Positions 17,540 through 26,207 of a stretch of 64,000 nucleotides of DNA are shown here, in pieces. The stretch is from contig NZ_AP018178.1 in assembly GCF_002368195.1 (NCBI RefSeq), forward strand, positions 1,434,238 to 1,498,237. Direction: 5' to 3'. The position numbers and the translations under genes were made by a program. The stretch comes from Calothrix sp. NIES-2100. GTDB lineage: Bacteria > Cyanobacteriota > Cyanobacteriia > Cyanobacteriales > Nostocaceae. Position 1 is the stretch's first letter, and every line of letters starts with the position of its first letter. Under the pieces are notes generated by a model that had not been told where the DNA came from, searched no databases, and saw nothing but the letters and a program-made list of their open reading frames with translations.

Positions 17540-18916
17540 ATGAGTCAGAAAAAACAACTCAAACTAGGTGCATTCTTACCAGACGCAGGACATCACGTTG
17601 CAGCTTGGCGACACCCCGAAGCCCAAGCCGACGGAGGGCTGAATATTCAGCATTACACGCAGCTGGCACAGACAGCAGAACGGGGTAAATTTGATATGGT
17701 ATTCCTCGCAGATGGTTTAGCCGTCTGGGATCGAGGACAAGGTAAAGAAGCTTTTAGCCGTTCGGGACAATTCAGTGTCCACTTTGAACCGCTTACCTTA
17801 TTGTCGGCTTTGTCTGTGGTGACAAAGAAAATCGGGTTGGTAGCAACAGCATCAACCACTTATGAAGAACCCTTTCACCTCGCCCGCAAGTTTGCATCAC
17901 TAGATTATCTTAGTGGTGGGCGTGCTGGGTGGAATGTTGTCACCTCCTCAGCCGAAGCCGCAGCCAAGAACTTCAGCCAGGAACAGCATTTAGAACACGC
18001 ACTACGCTACGATAGAGCAATAGAACTTTTAGAGGTTGTCACTAAGCTTTGGGACAGTTGGGAAGACGATGCTTTTATCCGCGATAAAGAAGCAGGCGTT
18101 TACTTCCATCCTGAGAAATTGCATATCCCTAACCACAAAGGTAAACATTTCTCAGTGCGCGGCCCGTTGAATGTCGCCCGCCCGATTCAAGGATATCCGG
18201 TGATTGTGCAAGCTGGTTCTTCAGAAGCGGGGCAAGAACTTGCTGCACGCACCGCAGAAGTAATTTTCACCGCCCAGCAAACTCTCAAAGAAGCACAAGC
18301 GTTCTATAGCAGTGTTAAGGGAAGACTGGCAAAATATGGACGTTCTCCCGAACATCTCAAGATTATGCCCGGTGTATTTCCGGTAATTGGTAGCACAGAG
18401 CAAGAAGCGAAGGAGAAATATCAGCAACTTCAGGATTTGATTCATCCGTCAGTAGGATTAGGTCTGCTTTCCAGCCTAACAGGTGGGCATGATTTATCGA
18501 AATATCCCTTAGACGGGCCGCTACCCGATCTACCAGATACCAACGGAGGAAAAAGCCGTTTACAGCTAATTAAAGACCTAGCCCAGCGAGAAAATTTAAC
18601 CATCCGCCAACTGTATTTATGGATTGCTGGCGCACGCGGACATCGGACAATTTTAGGAACACCAGAGCAAATTGCCGACCAGCTAGAAGACTGGTTTGTC
18701 AATAATGGGGCTGATGGCTTCAATATTATGCCGCCTTGGTTACCTGGTGGTTTAGATGAATTTGTTGAGTTTGTGATTCCTGAATTGCAACGCCGGGGTT
18801 TATTCCGTACCGAGTACGAAGGGAACACTCTACGGGAAAATCTTGCTTTACCCCGTCCGGTAAATCAGTTTACCGCAAAAGCTGCTGCTCCAGAATTGGT
18901 GAGTGTTTTGACTTAA
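17540..18916 (+). CDS. LLM class FMN-dependent monooxygenase (NtaA/SnaA/DszA family)
   Basis: An intact 458-residue flavin monooxygenase. Landmarks are LGAFLPDAGHH, FLADGLAVWD, ASTTYEEPFHLARKFASLDY, GRAGWNVVTSS, PVIVQAGSSEAGQ (about 214-226) and the C-terminal NIMPPWLPGGL and RTEYEGNTLREN. It should need reduced FMN from a separate reductase, and none is obvious in the window. It starts 9 bases after the deleted paralogue, which looks like a tandem duplicate of it: the two share the C-terminal phrase LPRPVNQF. A DMT exporter follows. Likely role: oxidative attack on an organosulfur or aminocarboxylate compound, inferred from family and neighbours. Confidence 0.93.
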   Translation: MSQKKQLKLGAFLPDAGHHVAAWRHPEAQADGGLNIQHYTQLAQTAERGKFDMVFLADGLAVWDRGQGKEAFSRSGQFSVHFEPLTLLSALSVVTKKIGLVATASTTYEEPFHLARKFASLDYLSGGRAGWNVVTSSAEAAAKNFSQEQHLEHALRYDRAIELLEVVTKLWDSWEDDAFIRDKEAGVYFHPEKLHIPNHKGKHFSVRGPLNVARPIQGYPVIVQAGSSEAGQELAARTAEVIFTAQQTLKEAQAFYSSVKGRLAKYGRSPEHLKIMPGVFPVIGSTEQEAKEKYQQLQDLIHPSVGLGLLSSLTGGHDLSKYPLDGPLPDLPDTNGGKSRLQLIKDLAQRENLTIRQLYLWIAGARGHRTILGTPEQIADQLEDWFVNNGADGFNIMPPWLPGGLDEFVEFVIPELQRRGLFRTEYEGNTLRENLALPRPVNQFTAKAAAPELVSVLT

Positions 18917-18967
18917 GATCTTTGGTTATGGTAAAGCACAAGAGTAGCTGCTAAGGAAACTTTTACC

Positions 18968-19930
18968 TTGTTAGGCATACTGACAGTTCTTCTGTCCTCG
19001 TTTTTCTTGTCATTTCACAACGTTACCGTCCGAGTTTTATTCTCAGAACATCTCGTACTGAGTTTATTTTTACTCGGTGGCTACGTTAAACCAGATTTGC
19101 AGAATTCTTTCTTGCTGATGTTTATGCGAATGCTACTAGTGGTTCCACTTATGGCATCTGTATCATTCAAATTATATCCATCTGCACCTAAAGAATTCCA
19201 AAGCCTGTTTAGACGCGATCGCCGAAATGTAATGCTCCAAGCCTTTGGCTGTGGAGTACTCATGTTTGTGTATATTACCTCACTCTACATTGCCATTGGC
19301 TTGATTCCTACGGGAATTGCCCTCACCCTCTTTTTCACCTATCCCGTGTTTACAGCATTGCTGTCTTGGAAGTTTTTTGGCGATCGCCCCACACCCTTCA
19401 GTTGGCTAGTGATGGGTATTATTCTAGCGGGCAGCGTTCTCACCGTTCCCCAATCTTCTGCTACTGACAGCAGTAATACCATTGCGATCGGCATTTGCGC
19501 CAGCATTATTGCTGGTATTTTTAATGCCTGCTATAACGTCCTCGCCCAAAAATGTTTAGAGAAATTCCATCCAGTTCCTTTTACCTGGATTAGTTTTGCC
19601 TCAACTCTACTGCTTTCTGGTATTAGCTTACTGTTCTTTTCACCTCCCAGTGCCCAGCTTGATTGGACACCTATGTGGGTTGGCAGTATTTTTTCGGGTT
19701 TGGTGAGCTTCCTCGGACACGCTCTCAACAATTTAGGGATTCGCACAATTGGCGCAACTACCGCCTCTATCGTCGGCGCTAGCAGCCCAGCCATGACAGC
19801 CCTCGTTGCATGGGCAACAATTAGCGAAACTTTAAATCTAATTCAATGTGTAGGGATTGGGATCGTTACATTGGGGATCGCTTTGTTGAGTCGAGAAAAA
19901 TTTATGCGTAAGCGTAGTCCGTCGAATTAG
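18968..19930 (+). CDS. DMT superfamily (EamA) transporter
   Basis: A 320-residue inner-membrane protein with ten predicted helices arranged as two EamA repeats (about residues 1-150 and 165-310), the RhaT/YdcZ-like drug/metabolite transporter fold. There is no ATG near the conserved N-terminus. I use TTG at 18968, which has AAGGA ten bases upstream, because the first helix (LGILTVLLSSFFLSF) begins immediately. Location behind the LLM monooxygenase suggests uptake or efflux of its substrate or product. The gene is followed directly by a nonamer STRR. Confidence 0.85.
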   Translation: MLGILTVLLSSFFLSFHNVTVRVLFSEHLVLSLFLLGGYVKPDLQNSFLLMFMRMLLVVPLMASVSFKLYPSAPKEFQSLFRRDRRNVMLQAFGCGVLMFVYITSLYIAIGLIPTGIALTLFFTYPVFTALLSWKFFGDRPTPFSWLVMGIILAGSVLTVPQSSATDSSNTIAIGICASIIAGIFNACYNVLAQKCLEKFHPVPFTWISFASTLLLSGISLLFFSPPSAQLDWTPMWVGSIFSGLVSFLGHALNNLGIRTIGATTASIVGASSPAMTALVAWATISETLNLIQCVGIGIVTLGIALLSREKFMRKRSPSN

Positions 19931-19993
19931 GAGATGAGGGGGATGAGGGAGATGAGGAAGATGAGGGGGATGAGGGAGATGAGGGGGATGAGG
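19931..19993. repeat. STRR, seven copies of a 9-mer (GAGATGAGG/GGGATGAGG)
   Basis: Seven tandem nonamers with the invariant core GATGAGG start one base after the transporter stop. They are followed at 20018-20050 by CCCATGCCCAATGCC-type units that run into the next gene's start codon. Confidence 0.9.
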
Positions 19994-20041
19994 GAGATAA
20001 TGCGAGAATAGCAACTACCAATGCCCCATGCCCAATGCCCT

Positions 20042-20689
20042 ATGCCCAATATCCTATTTGATCTAGATGGAACTTTAACTGATGCCAAGCCTGGTATCAC
20101 TCGTAGTATTCAGTATGCTCTCTCGGAACTTGGTTATACACCACCAGATGCTGATGAATTGGGTTGGTATATTGGCCCGCCAATTCAAGAGACTTTTTCG
20201 CTGTTACTAAAAACTTCAGATGAAAAGCTGTTAGCACAGGCTATTTCACTGTACCGCGATCGCTTTTCCACGATTGGATTATTTGAAAATTTTCTTTATC
20301 CCCAAATTCCCGACACTCTCAAAACTTTGCGCGCCTATGGTTATAAAACCTTTGTGGCTACTTCTAAGCCTTACATTTATACCATCCGTATTATTGAATA
20401 TTTTGGCTTATCGTCGCTGTTTGATGGTGTTTACGGTAGCGAACTTGATGGAACCAGGAGTGTAAAAGGCGACTTGATACAGCATATTTTGCTGACAGAG
20501 AATCTTTCACCTTCTACTGTGATTATGGTAGGCGATCGCAAACACGACACGATCGGAGCCAAGAAAAATCAAGTTGCAGCAATTGGCGTTACTTATGGCT
20601 ACGGAACTCAGGAGGAATTGATAACTCACGGTGCTGACTGGATTGTTCATTCTCCAGATGAGATTGCTAAATTGCTTGTTCGCGGCTAG
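20042..20689 (+). CDS. HAD hydrolase, phosphoglycolate phosphatase-like
   Basis: A 215-residue HAD phosphatase of the Gph/PGP type. Motif I is LFDLDGTLTD at residues 5-14, motif II is the Thr/Ser in FVATSKP, motif III is a Lys in SVKGD and motif IV is MVGDRKHDTIGA. It probably dephosphorylates phosphoglycolate or a similar small phosphate ester. I place the start at ATG 20042; the longer frame (from 20021) would encode only the translated STRR (MPHAQCP), and motif I is normally within the first ten residues. The repeat therefore supplies the sequence just upstream, including several decoy ATG codons. Confidence 0.85.
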   Translation: MPNILFDLDGTLTDAKPGITRSIQYALSELGYTPPDADELGWYIGPPIQETFSLLLKTSDEKLLAQAISLYRDRFSTIGLFENFLYPQIPDTLKTLRAYGYKTFVATSKPYIYTIRIIEYFGLSSLFDGVYGSELDGTRSVKGDLIQHILLTENLSPSTVIMVGDRKHDTIGAKKNQVAAIGVTYGYGTQEELITHGADWIVHSPDEIAKLLVRG

Positions 20690-20694
20690 GAATA

Positions 20695-21195
20695 ATGAAT
20701 TTCACCATTAGAAAAGCAATAGAATCAGATGCACAAGAGATCGCTCAAATTCTGGCAGAATTGGGTTGGTTTGCATGGCTTAATTCCACCTCCCCCGAAG
20801 ATGCGATTGCGCGAATCTAGCAGCACATTGCTAGTTGTCATACAAATGGAAGTCACTCAATTTATGTCGCTGAAAATACCGAAAGTCATGTAATTGGATA
20901 CGTTGCAGTTCATTGGCTACCTTGTCCATTTCTTCCCAAACCGCAAGGTTATATCTCCGAGTTATTCATCCAAGAGACTGCTCGTGGACAGGGTATCGGC
21001 AAAAATTTGCTAGCAACCGTCATATCAGAAGCCAAAATCAGAGATTGTTCGCTGCTGATGTTGCACAACCACAAACAACGAGAATCCTATCACCGGGAAT
21101 TTTATCGCCAACAGGGCTGGATCGAACGTGAAACTATTGCCAACTTTATCTACCCGTTCAATGAGCGATCGCCATCATCTCATCTTGAGTTTTGA
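20695..21195 (+). pseudogene. GNAT N-acetyltransferase interrupted by one amber codon
   Basis: The frame from ATG 20695 reads as a 166-residue GNAT enzyme with one TAG at codon 42 (20818-20820). Before it is MNFTIRKAIESDAQEIAQIL, the usual GNAT opening. After it come the core strand (IYVAENTESHVIGYVAVHW), LFIQETARGQGIGKNLLA with the acetyl-CoA motif RGQGIG, and the C-terminal FYRQQGWIER. There is no frameshift. It starts six bases after the HAD stop, so it was probably in the same operon. Restart at a later codon could give only a fragment. It is most simply a young pseudogene. Confidence 0.85.
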
Positions 21196-21525
21196 TTTAG
21201 CTTGCTCAAACATCCTCTGTATTTGAACATGATTGATCCCCAAAATTTACCTTTACTCCATAGCTTACTTCTATTCACTACTGCTTTCAATGAAATTTTT
21301 ATCTTACTAAAGATAGATGTATTTATAAAAAATATGCATTGAGTTTTGGGCTTGCTGAATCAAGGAGACATTCAAGGGCAGGTTTTTCAAATTCGGTCTA
21401 ATTTGTACACTTTGGTAGCTTCGCCAGATTTACCTCAATACTGTTAATAATTATTTGCAATCTTGACTAAATACGTGTATTTACAGGAGAATAATCTTTA
21501 CTTATACTAATGAGGAGATCGACCC
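21196..21525. other. Intergenic region upstream of the sulfonate-type transporter genes
   Basis: About 330 AT-rich bases with no supported gene. A good ribosome-binding sequence (GAGGAG near 21510) lies just before the TTG start of the binding-protein gene. The promoter for the 21.5-23.9 kb transporter group should be here. Confidence 0.45.
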
Positions 21526-22263
21526 TTGAGTAACGCAAACTTGGCACTCAAGAAAATCACTACCGAGATTAGTGGAACAGTTTTCTCTTTGCCTTACCAC
21601 GTAGCCCGCGATCGCGGTTACTTTGCTGAAGAAGGGCTGGAGATTGAGTTTGTTAAACGCAATTATGGCGATCGCCCACCCAACATTACCCTGATTGACG
21701 ATCACCGTCAGGTAAGTTCTTTCGGTGGGACTTCTCTTTTTGAGCAAGGCCAAAGCAACCTTTACCGCGCTTGCGAGTGGGGACAAGTACGCCGCACCTA
21801 CGACAGTTCTCGTGGTGGTCAGGTAATAGCCAAGCGAGCTGCTATTGCTAGTCAAGCCATCATCGTGCGTCCAGACTCACCCTACAACATTCCCCAAGAC
21901 CTAGCTAACGTACCAGTTGGTGTCAACTTCCATCACGGTTCTCATTACATTGCCATCCAAACCCTTGAAGGCTTTCTTCCTCCAGAAGAAATTAAAATAG
22001 TTCACATTGAAGGCGGCAGTCAACCCAAACAATTTAACCGCTTTGTAGCTTTGCGTGATGGCCTTGTTGATGCGGTTGCTGTCATGGAACCCTGGATTAC
22101 AGTTGCAGAAAAACTAGGCTACAAGATTATCGCTGAGGCGCACTACGTCGGTCTAGAAATTGCTAGTCCAGACTTAGATAAAGAAAGCTTTGAGGCTATC
22201 AACAAAGCCATCCGTCGAGCGGTGAAAGATCTGCAAAACGATCCCATCCCTTATGTGAAATAA
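21526..22263 (+). CDS. ABC transporter substrate-binding protein (SsuA/NMT1-like), C-terminally truncated
   Basis: A 245-residue remnant of a periplasmic-binding-protein type 2 sequence of the sulfonate/taurine/thiamine-precursor kind. The N-terminal lobe is recognisable (SLPYHVARDRGYFAEEGLEIEF) and a phosphate-anchor-like segment ends in SFGGTSLFEQG. Typical proteins have 330-390 residues, so about a third of the C-terminus is gone. It starts with TTG behind GAGGAG. No signal peptide or lipobox is visible, unusual for an ABC binding protein. The frame stops at 22261-22263, immediately before a 5'-truncated ATPase gene, so the two seem fused at a deletion point. Confidence 0.7.
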   Translation: MSNANLALKKITTEISGTVFSLPYHVARDRGYFAEEGLEIEFVKRNYGDRPPNITLIDDHRQVSSFGGTSLFEQGQSNLYRACEWGQVRRTYDSSRGGQVIAKRAAIASQAIIVRPDSPYNIPQDLANVPVGVNFHHGSHYIAIQTLEGFLPPEEIKIVHIEGGSQPKQFNRFVALRDGLVDAVAVMEPWITVAEKLGYKIIAEAHYVGLEIASPDLDKESFEAINKAIRRAVKDLQNDPIPYVK

Positions 22264-22307
22264 ATCTCTGCATCTCTTATTGGAGTAAGAATAAGCGGAT
22301 TGAAGCA

Positions 22308-23033
22308 TTGCAGAATGTAACTTTAACTATTAATGCTGGTGAATTTGTCAGCTTAATTGGCCCTAGTGGTTGTGGCAAGAGTACGTTATTGAATGTGATC
22401 GCGGGATTAATTAGTGTTGGTACAGAAATAAATGGTAGTTTTAACACCAGTGGTATCAAAGAAATTGGTTATTTATTCCAGAAGCAAACTTTGTTACCCT
22501 GGCGGACAGTAATAGATAATGTGACTGCACCTCTAGAAATTCGTGGTGTACCTCGGACTGAAAAAAGAAAAAAAGCCTTGGCAATGCTAGAAAAATACGG
22601 CTTGTCTGGGTTTGAAAATAGTTTTCCTAGAGAACTATCGGGAGGAATGCAACAGCGCGTGTTGCTAATTCGGACGTTGATTTATGAACCGGATGTAGTT
22701 TTACTTGACGAGCCTTTGAGTAGTCTGGATGCTCAAACACGCGCTCTCCTGCAAGATGAATTCCTACGATTGTGGCGTGATACGGGATGCACCTTTGTTT
22801 TAGTCACTCATGACCTGGATGAAGCGATCGCACTTTCAGAGCGTGTATTTCTCCTAAGCTCACGTCCTGGTAGAATTGTCAAGGAATTTAATATTGATTT
22901 ACCTCCAGAAAGATCGGCGATCGCTATTCGTACCGATCCTAAATTTCAGAAAATCCAGCGTGAGTTGTGGTCAGAACTAACCACACAAGTCTTACAACAA
23001 CAAGACCGAGGATTTGCTCTGTTTAAAACTTAA
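22308..23033 (+). CDS. ABC transporter ATP-binding protein, SsuB/TauB type, start lost
   Basis: The ATPase of a sulfonate/nitrate/taurine importer. It shows Walker A GPSGCGKST (about residues 18-26), Q-loop YLFQKQTLLPW, signature LSGGMQQR, Walker B VVLLDEPLSSLD and H-loop LVTHDLDE, all in order. The family normally has 15-25 more residues before 'ALQNVTL'. In this frame the reading continues upstream (YWSKNKRIEAL) into the end of the preceding binding-protein gene without an ATG. The TTG at 22308 is the only plausible restart, so the native start was probably lost in the same deletion that truncated the binding protein. The core may still be functional if translated. The permease follows after five bases. 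Confidence 0.8.
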   Translation: MQNVTLTINAGEFVSLIGPSGCGKSTLLNVIAGLISVGTEINGSFNTSGIKEIGYLFQKQTLLPWRTVIDNVTAPLEIRGVPRTEKRKKALAMLEKYGLSGFENSFPRELSGGMQQRVLLIRTLIYEPDVVLLDEPLSSLDAQTRALLQDEFLRLWRDTGCTFVLVTHDLDEAIALSERVFLLSSRPGRIVKEFNIDLPPERSAIAIRTDPKFQKIQRELWSELTTQVLQQQDRGFALFKT

Positions 23034-23038
23034 TTAAT

Positions 23039-23923
23039 ATGAGAACTATCCGCGATCGAAGTATAACTCTCGGGCAGTCTGTTCTGTCGCTTAACAAGAA
23101 AAAACCAAAAAATTCTCATTCTTATCCCAATCAAATCGGATGGAAACAACGCATATTGCAACTAGCAATACAGCTGACACCCTTAGCTATAATTTTGCTA
23201 GTGTGGGAAGTTGGTACAGGAGCATTTAACATTCCTCCGTTTATTGAACCAGCACTTGTTGGTAAACCAAGTGCGATCGTCCAAGAAGTATGGCAACTAT
23301 TATCTAGCGGTAGTATATTTCGACATATCTTTGTAACATTCCAAGAGGCGATGTCCGGGCTAGCATTAGCAATGGCTGGTGGCGTTAGTCTGGGAATCTT
23401 CCTAGCTTATTCTCCAGCCGGAGCAAAAATTACTCTTCCTTACGTTCAAATATTTAATTCTCTCCCTCGTATAGCCCTAGCTCCCTTTTTCATTGTCTGG
23501 TTTGGTATTGGATTACTCTCAAAAGTATTACTAGCAGCTTTAGCCGCTTTCTTTCCTATATTTTTTACAACTTATCAAGGACTGCAAAGTATTGAGCGCG
23601 AGTTAGTTGCAGCTTTTCAGGTCATGGGCGCAAATCGCGCTCAGATGTTGTATATGGTTGTATTGCCTTCAGTTCTCAGTTGGGTAATTGCTGGTATTCG
23701 CACAAGTTTAGGTATGGCTCTTGTAGGTGCTTTAGTAGCGGAATATATTGGTTCAACACAGGGTTTAGGTTATCTGTTAATGTCAGCACAGGGAACTTTA
23801 AATGTTAACCAAGCTTGGGCGATATTAGTAATTTTGGCATTAATTAGCGTTTTACTTGATTGGGGGGTACGTGTTATAGAGGCTTACGTTTTACGGTGGC
23901 GACCCAATCCTAGAGAGCTATAG
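23039..23923 (+). CDS. ABC transporter permease, SsuC/TauC type
   Basis: A 294-residue inner-membrane permease of the sulfonate/taurine/nitrate family (BPD_transp_1). The N-terminal 45 residues are basic and cytoplasmic; the first helix starts near residue 45 and five or six helices follow. The EAA loop that contacts the ATPase is visible as LVAAFQVMGANRAQM near residues 195-210. Length is normal and the frame is intact, in contrast to the truncated binding protein and ATPase in front of it, with which it forms an operon (five bases of spacing). Confidence 0.92.
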   Translation: MRTIRDRSITLGQSVLSLNKKKPKNSHSYPNQIGWKQRILQLAIQLTPLAIILLVWEVGTGAFNIPPFIEPALVGKPSAIVQEVWQLLSSGSIFRHIFVTFQEAMSGLALAMAGGVSLGIFLAYSPAGAKITLPYVQIFNSLPRIALAPFFIVWFGIGLLSKVLLAALAAFFPIFFTTYQGLQSIERELVAAFQVMGANRAQMLYMVVLPSVLSWVIAGIRTSLGMALVGALVAEYIGSTQGLGYLLMSAQGTLNVNQAWAILVILALISVLLDWGVRVIEAYVLRWRPNPREL

Positions 23924-24172
23924 AGTCTGCCATTTGAGTGTAAAGTAGGGTGTAAAGACTCAAGATATTTTCCTGATTAATCACACTACAACCCATCTAC
24001 TTTGATACTTAATGACTATCTAGCTTGTAAAAATTTTTGAGTTTATTAATTTTATTGAGACGAGAAGAATATCGCCTAATCCAGCAACTCACAATAACTT
24101 TATCCATTGTTATTTAGCAACAGATGTAGAGCTTGTAGGCAATTCAATTTTCCATACCTTAAGGAAGAATAT

Positions 24173-24988
24173 ATGACTACGACTGTTTCATTCGATCGAG
24201 TTTCTGATATTGATGATGCTACGCGAGGATTTCCACCAGGAATTTCTGAGCAAGTGACAGATTTTATCCTCAATTTAGTTTCGCCAACAGCAGATACCAA
24301 GTTTTAGGAAACGGGGATTGGTACTGGTAGAATCGCTGTGCCAATTGCTAAAAGAGGCTATTCCTATACTGGTGTAGATATCTCAGAAAAGATGCTGGCT
24401 GAACTACACCAAAAACTAGAGGGAGTGTCTCATAACCTAACAGCAATTAAAGGAGATGCGACTGCTTTACCGTTTGATGACAACTCCTTTGATGTGGCGT
24501 TGGTTGTTCACGTTTTTCACCTAATTTCTGCTTGGAAACAGGCGCTAGCAGAAATTCGCCGCGTCCTGAAACCAGGTGGTATTTTGCTCTACACTCACGG
24601 ATACGCTAACTCTGTGAGTGCTGGTTCAGAGGTGAATGCATAGAGGTGGGAATTTAATGAGCATTGGAAAGCTATTTTAGAAGGCTATGGTCATCCTTTA
24701 CCGCGTTACGGTGCAACGGAAGAAGAAGTTTTAGCAGAGTTAGAAGCACAAGGTGCAACTTTAGAAACTCAAATCGCTACTCAATGGCGAGTTGAAGATA
24801 CTGTAAGTAAATTGATAGAAAACCAAGAAAATAAAATCCAAAGTGCAGCTTGGAGTATTCCTGATGATATCTTTCCTTATGCTATTCAAGATTTACGAAA
24901 CTGGGCTTTAGAACGCTACGGTTCGCTGGATTATATTTTGCCTCAACAACGTGAATTCAAGATTGTTGTAGTACGCAATTGGGCTTAA
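24173..24988 (+). pseudogene. SAM-dependent methyltransferase (UbiE/Methyltransf_11 type) with two amber codons
   Basis: One continuous 271-codon frame from ATG 24173 (good Shine-Dalgarno AAGGAAG before it) to TAA 24988, broken only by TAG at 24305-24307 and TAG at 24641-24643. The pieces read as a complete class I methyltransferase: motif I GIGTGRIA right after the first stop, acidic loop VDISEKML, motif II DVALVVHVFHLI, motif III RRVLKPGGILLYT, and a C-terminal accessory domain. The first stop falls exactly where the family has the Leu/Asp before E-x-G-x-G. No frameshift is needed. Product would be fragmentary unless amber codons are read through. Confidence 0.85.
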
Positions 24989-25005
24989 ATCGAAGATTTT
25001 TGTAG

Positions 25006-25022
25006 GGTGGGCATTGCCCACC
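25006..25022. repeat. Short palindrome GGTGGGC-ATT-GCCCACC
   Basis: A perfect 7-bp stem with a 3-nt loop, a common dispersed intergenic palindrome in cyanobacteria. It lies 18 bases after the methyltransferase pseudogene stop and is not followed by a T-run, so I do not call it a terminator. Confidence 0.7.
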
Positions 25023-25047
25023 TCCAATAATTGAAAATAAAGAAGTT

Positions 25048-25368
25048 ATGAGTGCAAGAGAAAACTCTCTCATATCAATAGGAATCGTACTGTTTCCTAA
25101 TGTGACGCAGTTAGATTTTACAGGCCCATACGAGGTATTTGCCAAGTTACCAAACACGCATTTACATCTACTAGCGGAAACTTTAGAACCTATCCGAAGC
25201 GATCGCGGTTTGACTTTTTTACCTGACACCACCTTTGCTCAATCCCTACCTTTATATGTGCTATTTGTCCCTGGAGGGCCGGGTATTGATGCAAAGCTGG
25301 AAGATAAGAAGTTTCTCGATATTCTCAGCTTGATTACCAACTTTTTTGTTACCAAAATTTTCGGATGA
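25048..25368 (+). pseudogene. DJ-1/PfpI family protein, C-terminally truncated
   Basis: The first 95 residues match DJ-1/PfpI glutamine-amidotransferase-like proteins of the isonitrile-hydratase/ThiJ kind: ISIGIVLFPNVTQLDFTGPYEVF at the start (conserved FTGPYE with the acidic active-site residue), then LYVLFVPGGPGID. The nucleophile-elbow cysteine region, which should follow about ten residues later, is missing. After KKFLDILSLI the sequence no longer fits the family and stops at 25368. It runs into the 3' part of a TauE/SafE gene, so this is a deletion junction. Confidence 0.75.
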
Positions 25369-25660
25369 GTTTTGTAGAAGCGATCGCAACTACTAAATTT
25401 ATCAATATATTTTCTTCTTTGATTGCTACCATGATTTTTTGAAGCAAGGGCTAGTTGATTACAACTTAGGAATCATCCTTGGCGTGACAATGTTTATAGG
25501 TGGAATAATTGGCGGTCGTCTAACTCTTAAATTGAGCAATGTCTGGTTACAACATATTTACCTGACGGTAGTTGCTATCTTAGCATTTATTACATTGCGG
25601 AAATCTCAGGCGCAAAATCAGCCAGCTGGTACGATTGATTTGTTAACACCTTTAGCTTAG
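25365..25660 (+). pseudogene. TauE/SafE permease, C-terminal remnant with a poly-T frameshift
   Basis: The frame from 25365 (MSFVEAIATTKFINIFSS) followed, after one base shift inside the run of six T residues at 25435-25440, by KQGLVDYNLGIILGV and FIGGIIGGRLTLK reads as the C-terminal half of a TauE/SafE permease. Adding one T restores a continuous frame through the C-terminal end at 25660. The N-terminal half, with the first glycine-rich motif, is absent and replaced by the truncated DJ-1 gene. A complete paralogue is at 6962. Confidence 0.8.
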
Positions 25661-25687
25661 AAAAAACTTGAGTAACTATCTGTATTT

Positions 25688-26194
25688 ATGTCTATAGCTA
25701 AACCGCAGTTAATTAACATTGCAAATTTGCCAAATACAATCATTAGCATTCGTTTAATTACACGCGATGAACTTCCACAACTTCTGAGTTTATATCAACA
25801 TTTGAATCCAGTCGATGCGCCTTTACCCAGCGATAATATTTTGCAGTCGATGTGGGATGATATTCTAGGCGATACACGCCTTTTTTACATTGTGGCTGAC
25901 ATTGCTGGTAAGTTAGTATCGACGTGTAATTTAGCGATCGTTCCTAACCTGACACGCGGCGCACGTTCATATGGCATTATTGAAAATGTTGTTACTCATA
26001 CCGATTATCGAAAACAGGGATTGGGTACGCAGGTGCTACGTTATGCTTTAAATATTGCATGGCAACGAAAGTGTTACAAAGTAATGCTTTTAACTAGCTC
26101 AAAACGTGAGGAAACTTTGCGCTTTTATGAGCAAGCAGGATTCAAACGCGGCGTGAAAACTGGATTCATCGCCTTACCACCAGAGGGATTATAA
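25688..26194 (+). CDS. GNAT family N-acetyltransferase
   Basis: A 168-residue GNAT enzyme. Strand beta-4 (YGIIENVVTHTDYRKQG) runs into the acetyl-CoA motif RKQGLGTQ near residues 112-119, and the C-terminal region shows the usual FYEQAGF near residue 150. The frame is complete. It begins 28 bases after the TauE remnant and ends 13 bases before the antisense HEAT-repeat pseudogene. The acceptor substrate cannot be predicted. Confidence 0.88.
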   Translation: MSIAKPQLINIANLPNTIISIRLITRDELPQLLSLYQHLNPVDAPLPSDNILQSMWDDILGDTRLFYIVADIAGKLVSTCNLAIVPNLTRGARSYGIIENVVTHTDYRKQGLGTQVLRYALNIAWQRKCYKVMLLTSSKREETLRFYEQAGFKRGVKTGFIALPPEGL

Positions 26195-26207
26195 GGCTGT
26201 ATCTGCA

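Noticed and set aside
25006..25022. Palindrome considered as a terminator
   Set aside because: No T-run on either strand, and the same palindrome type is a dispersed repeat.
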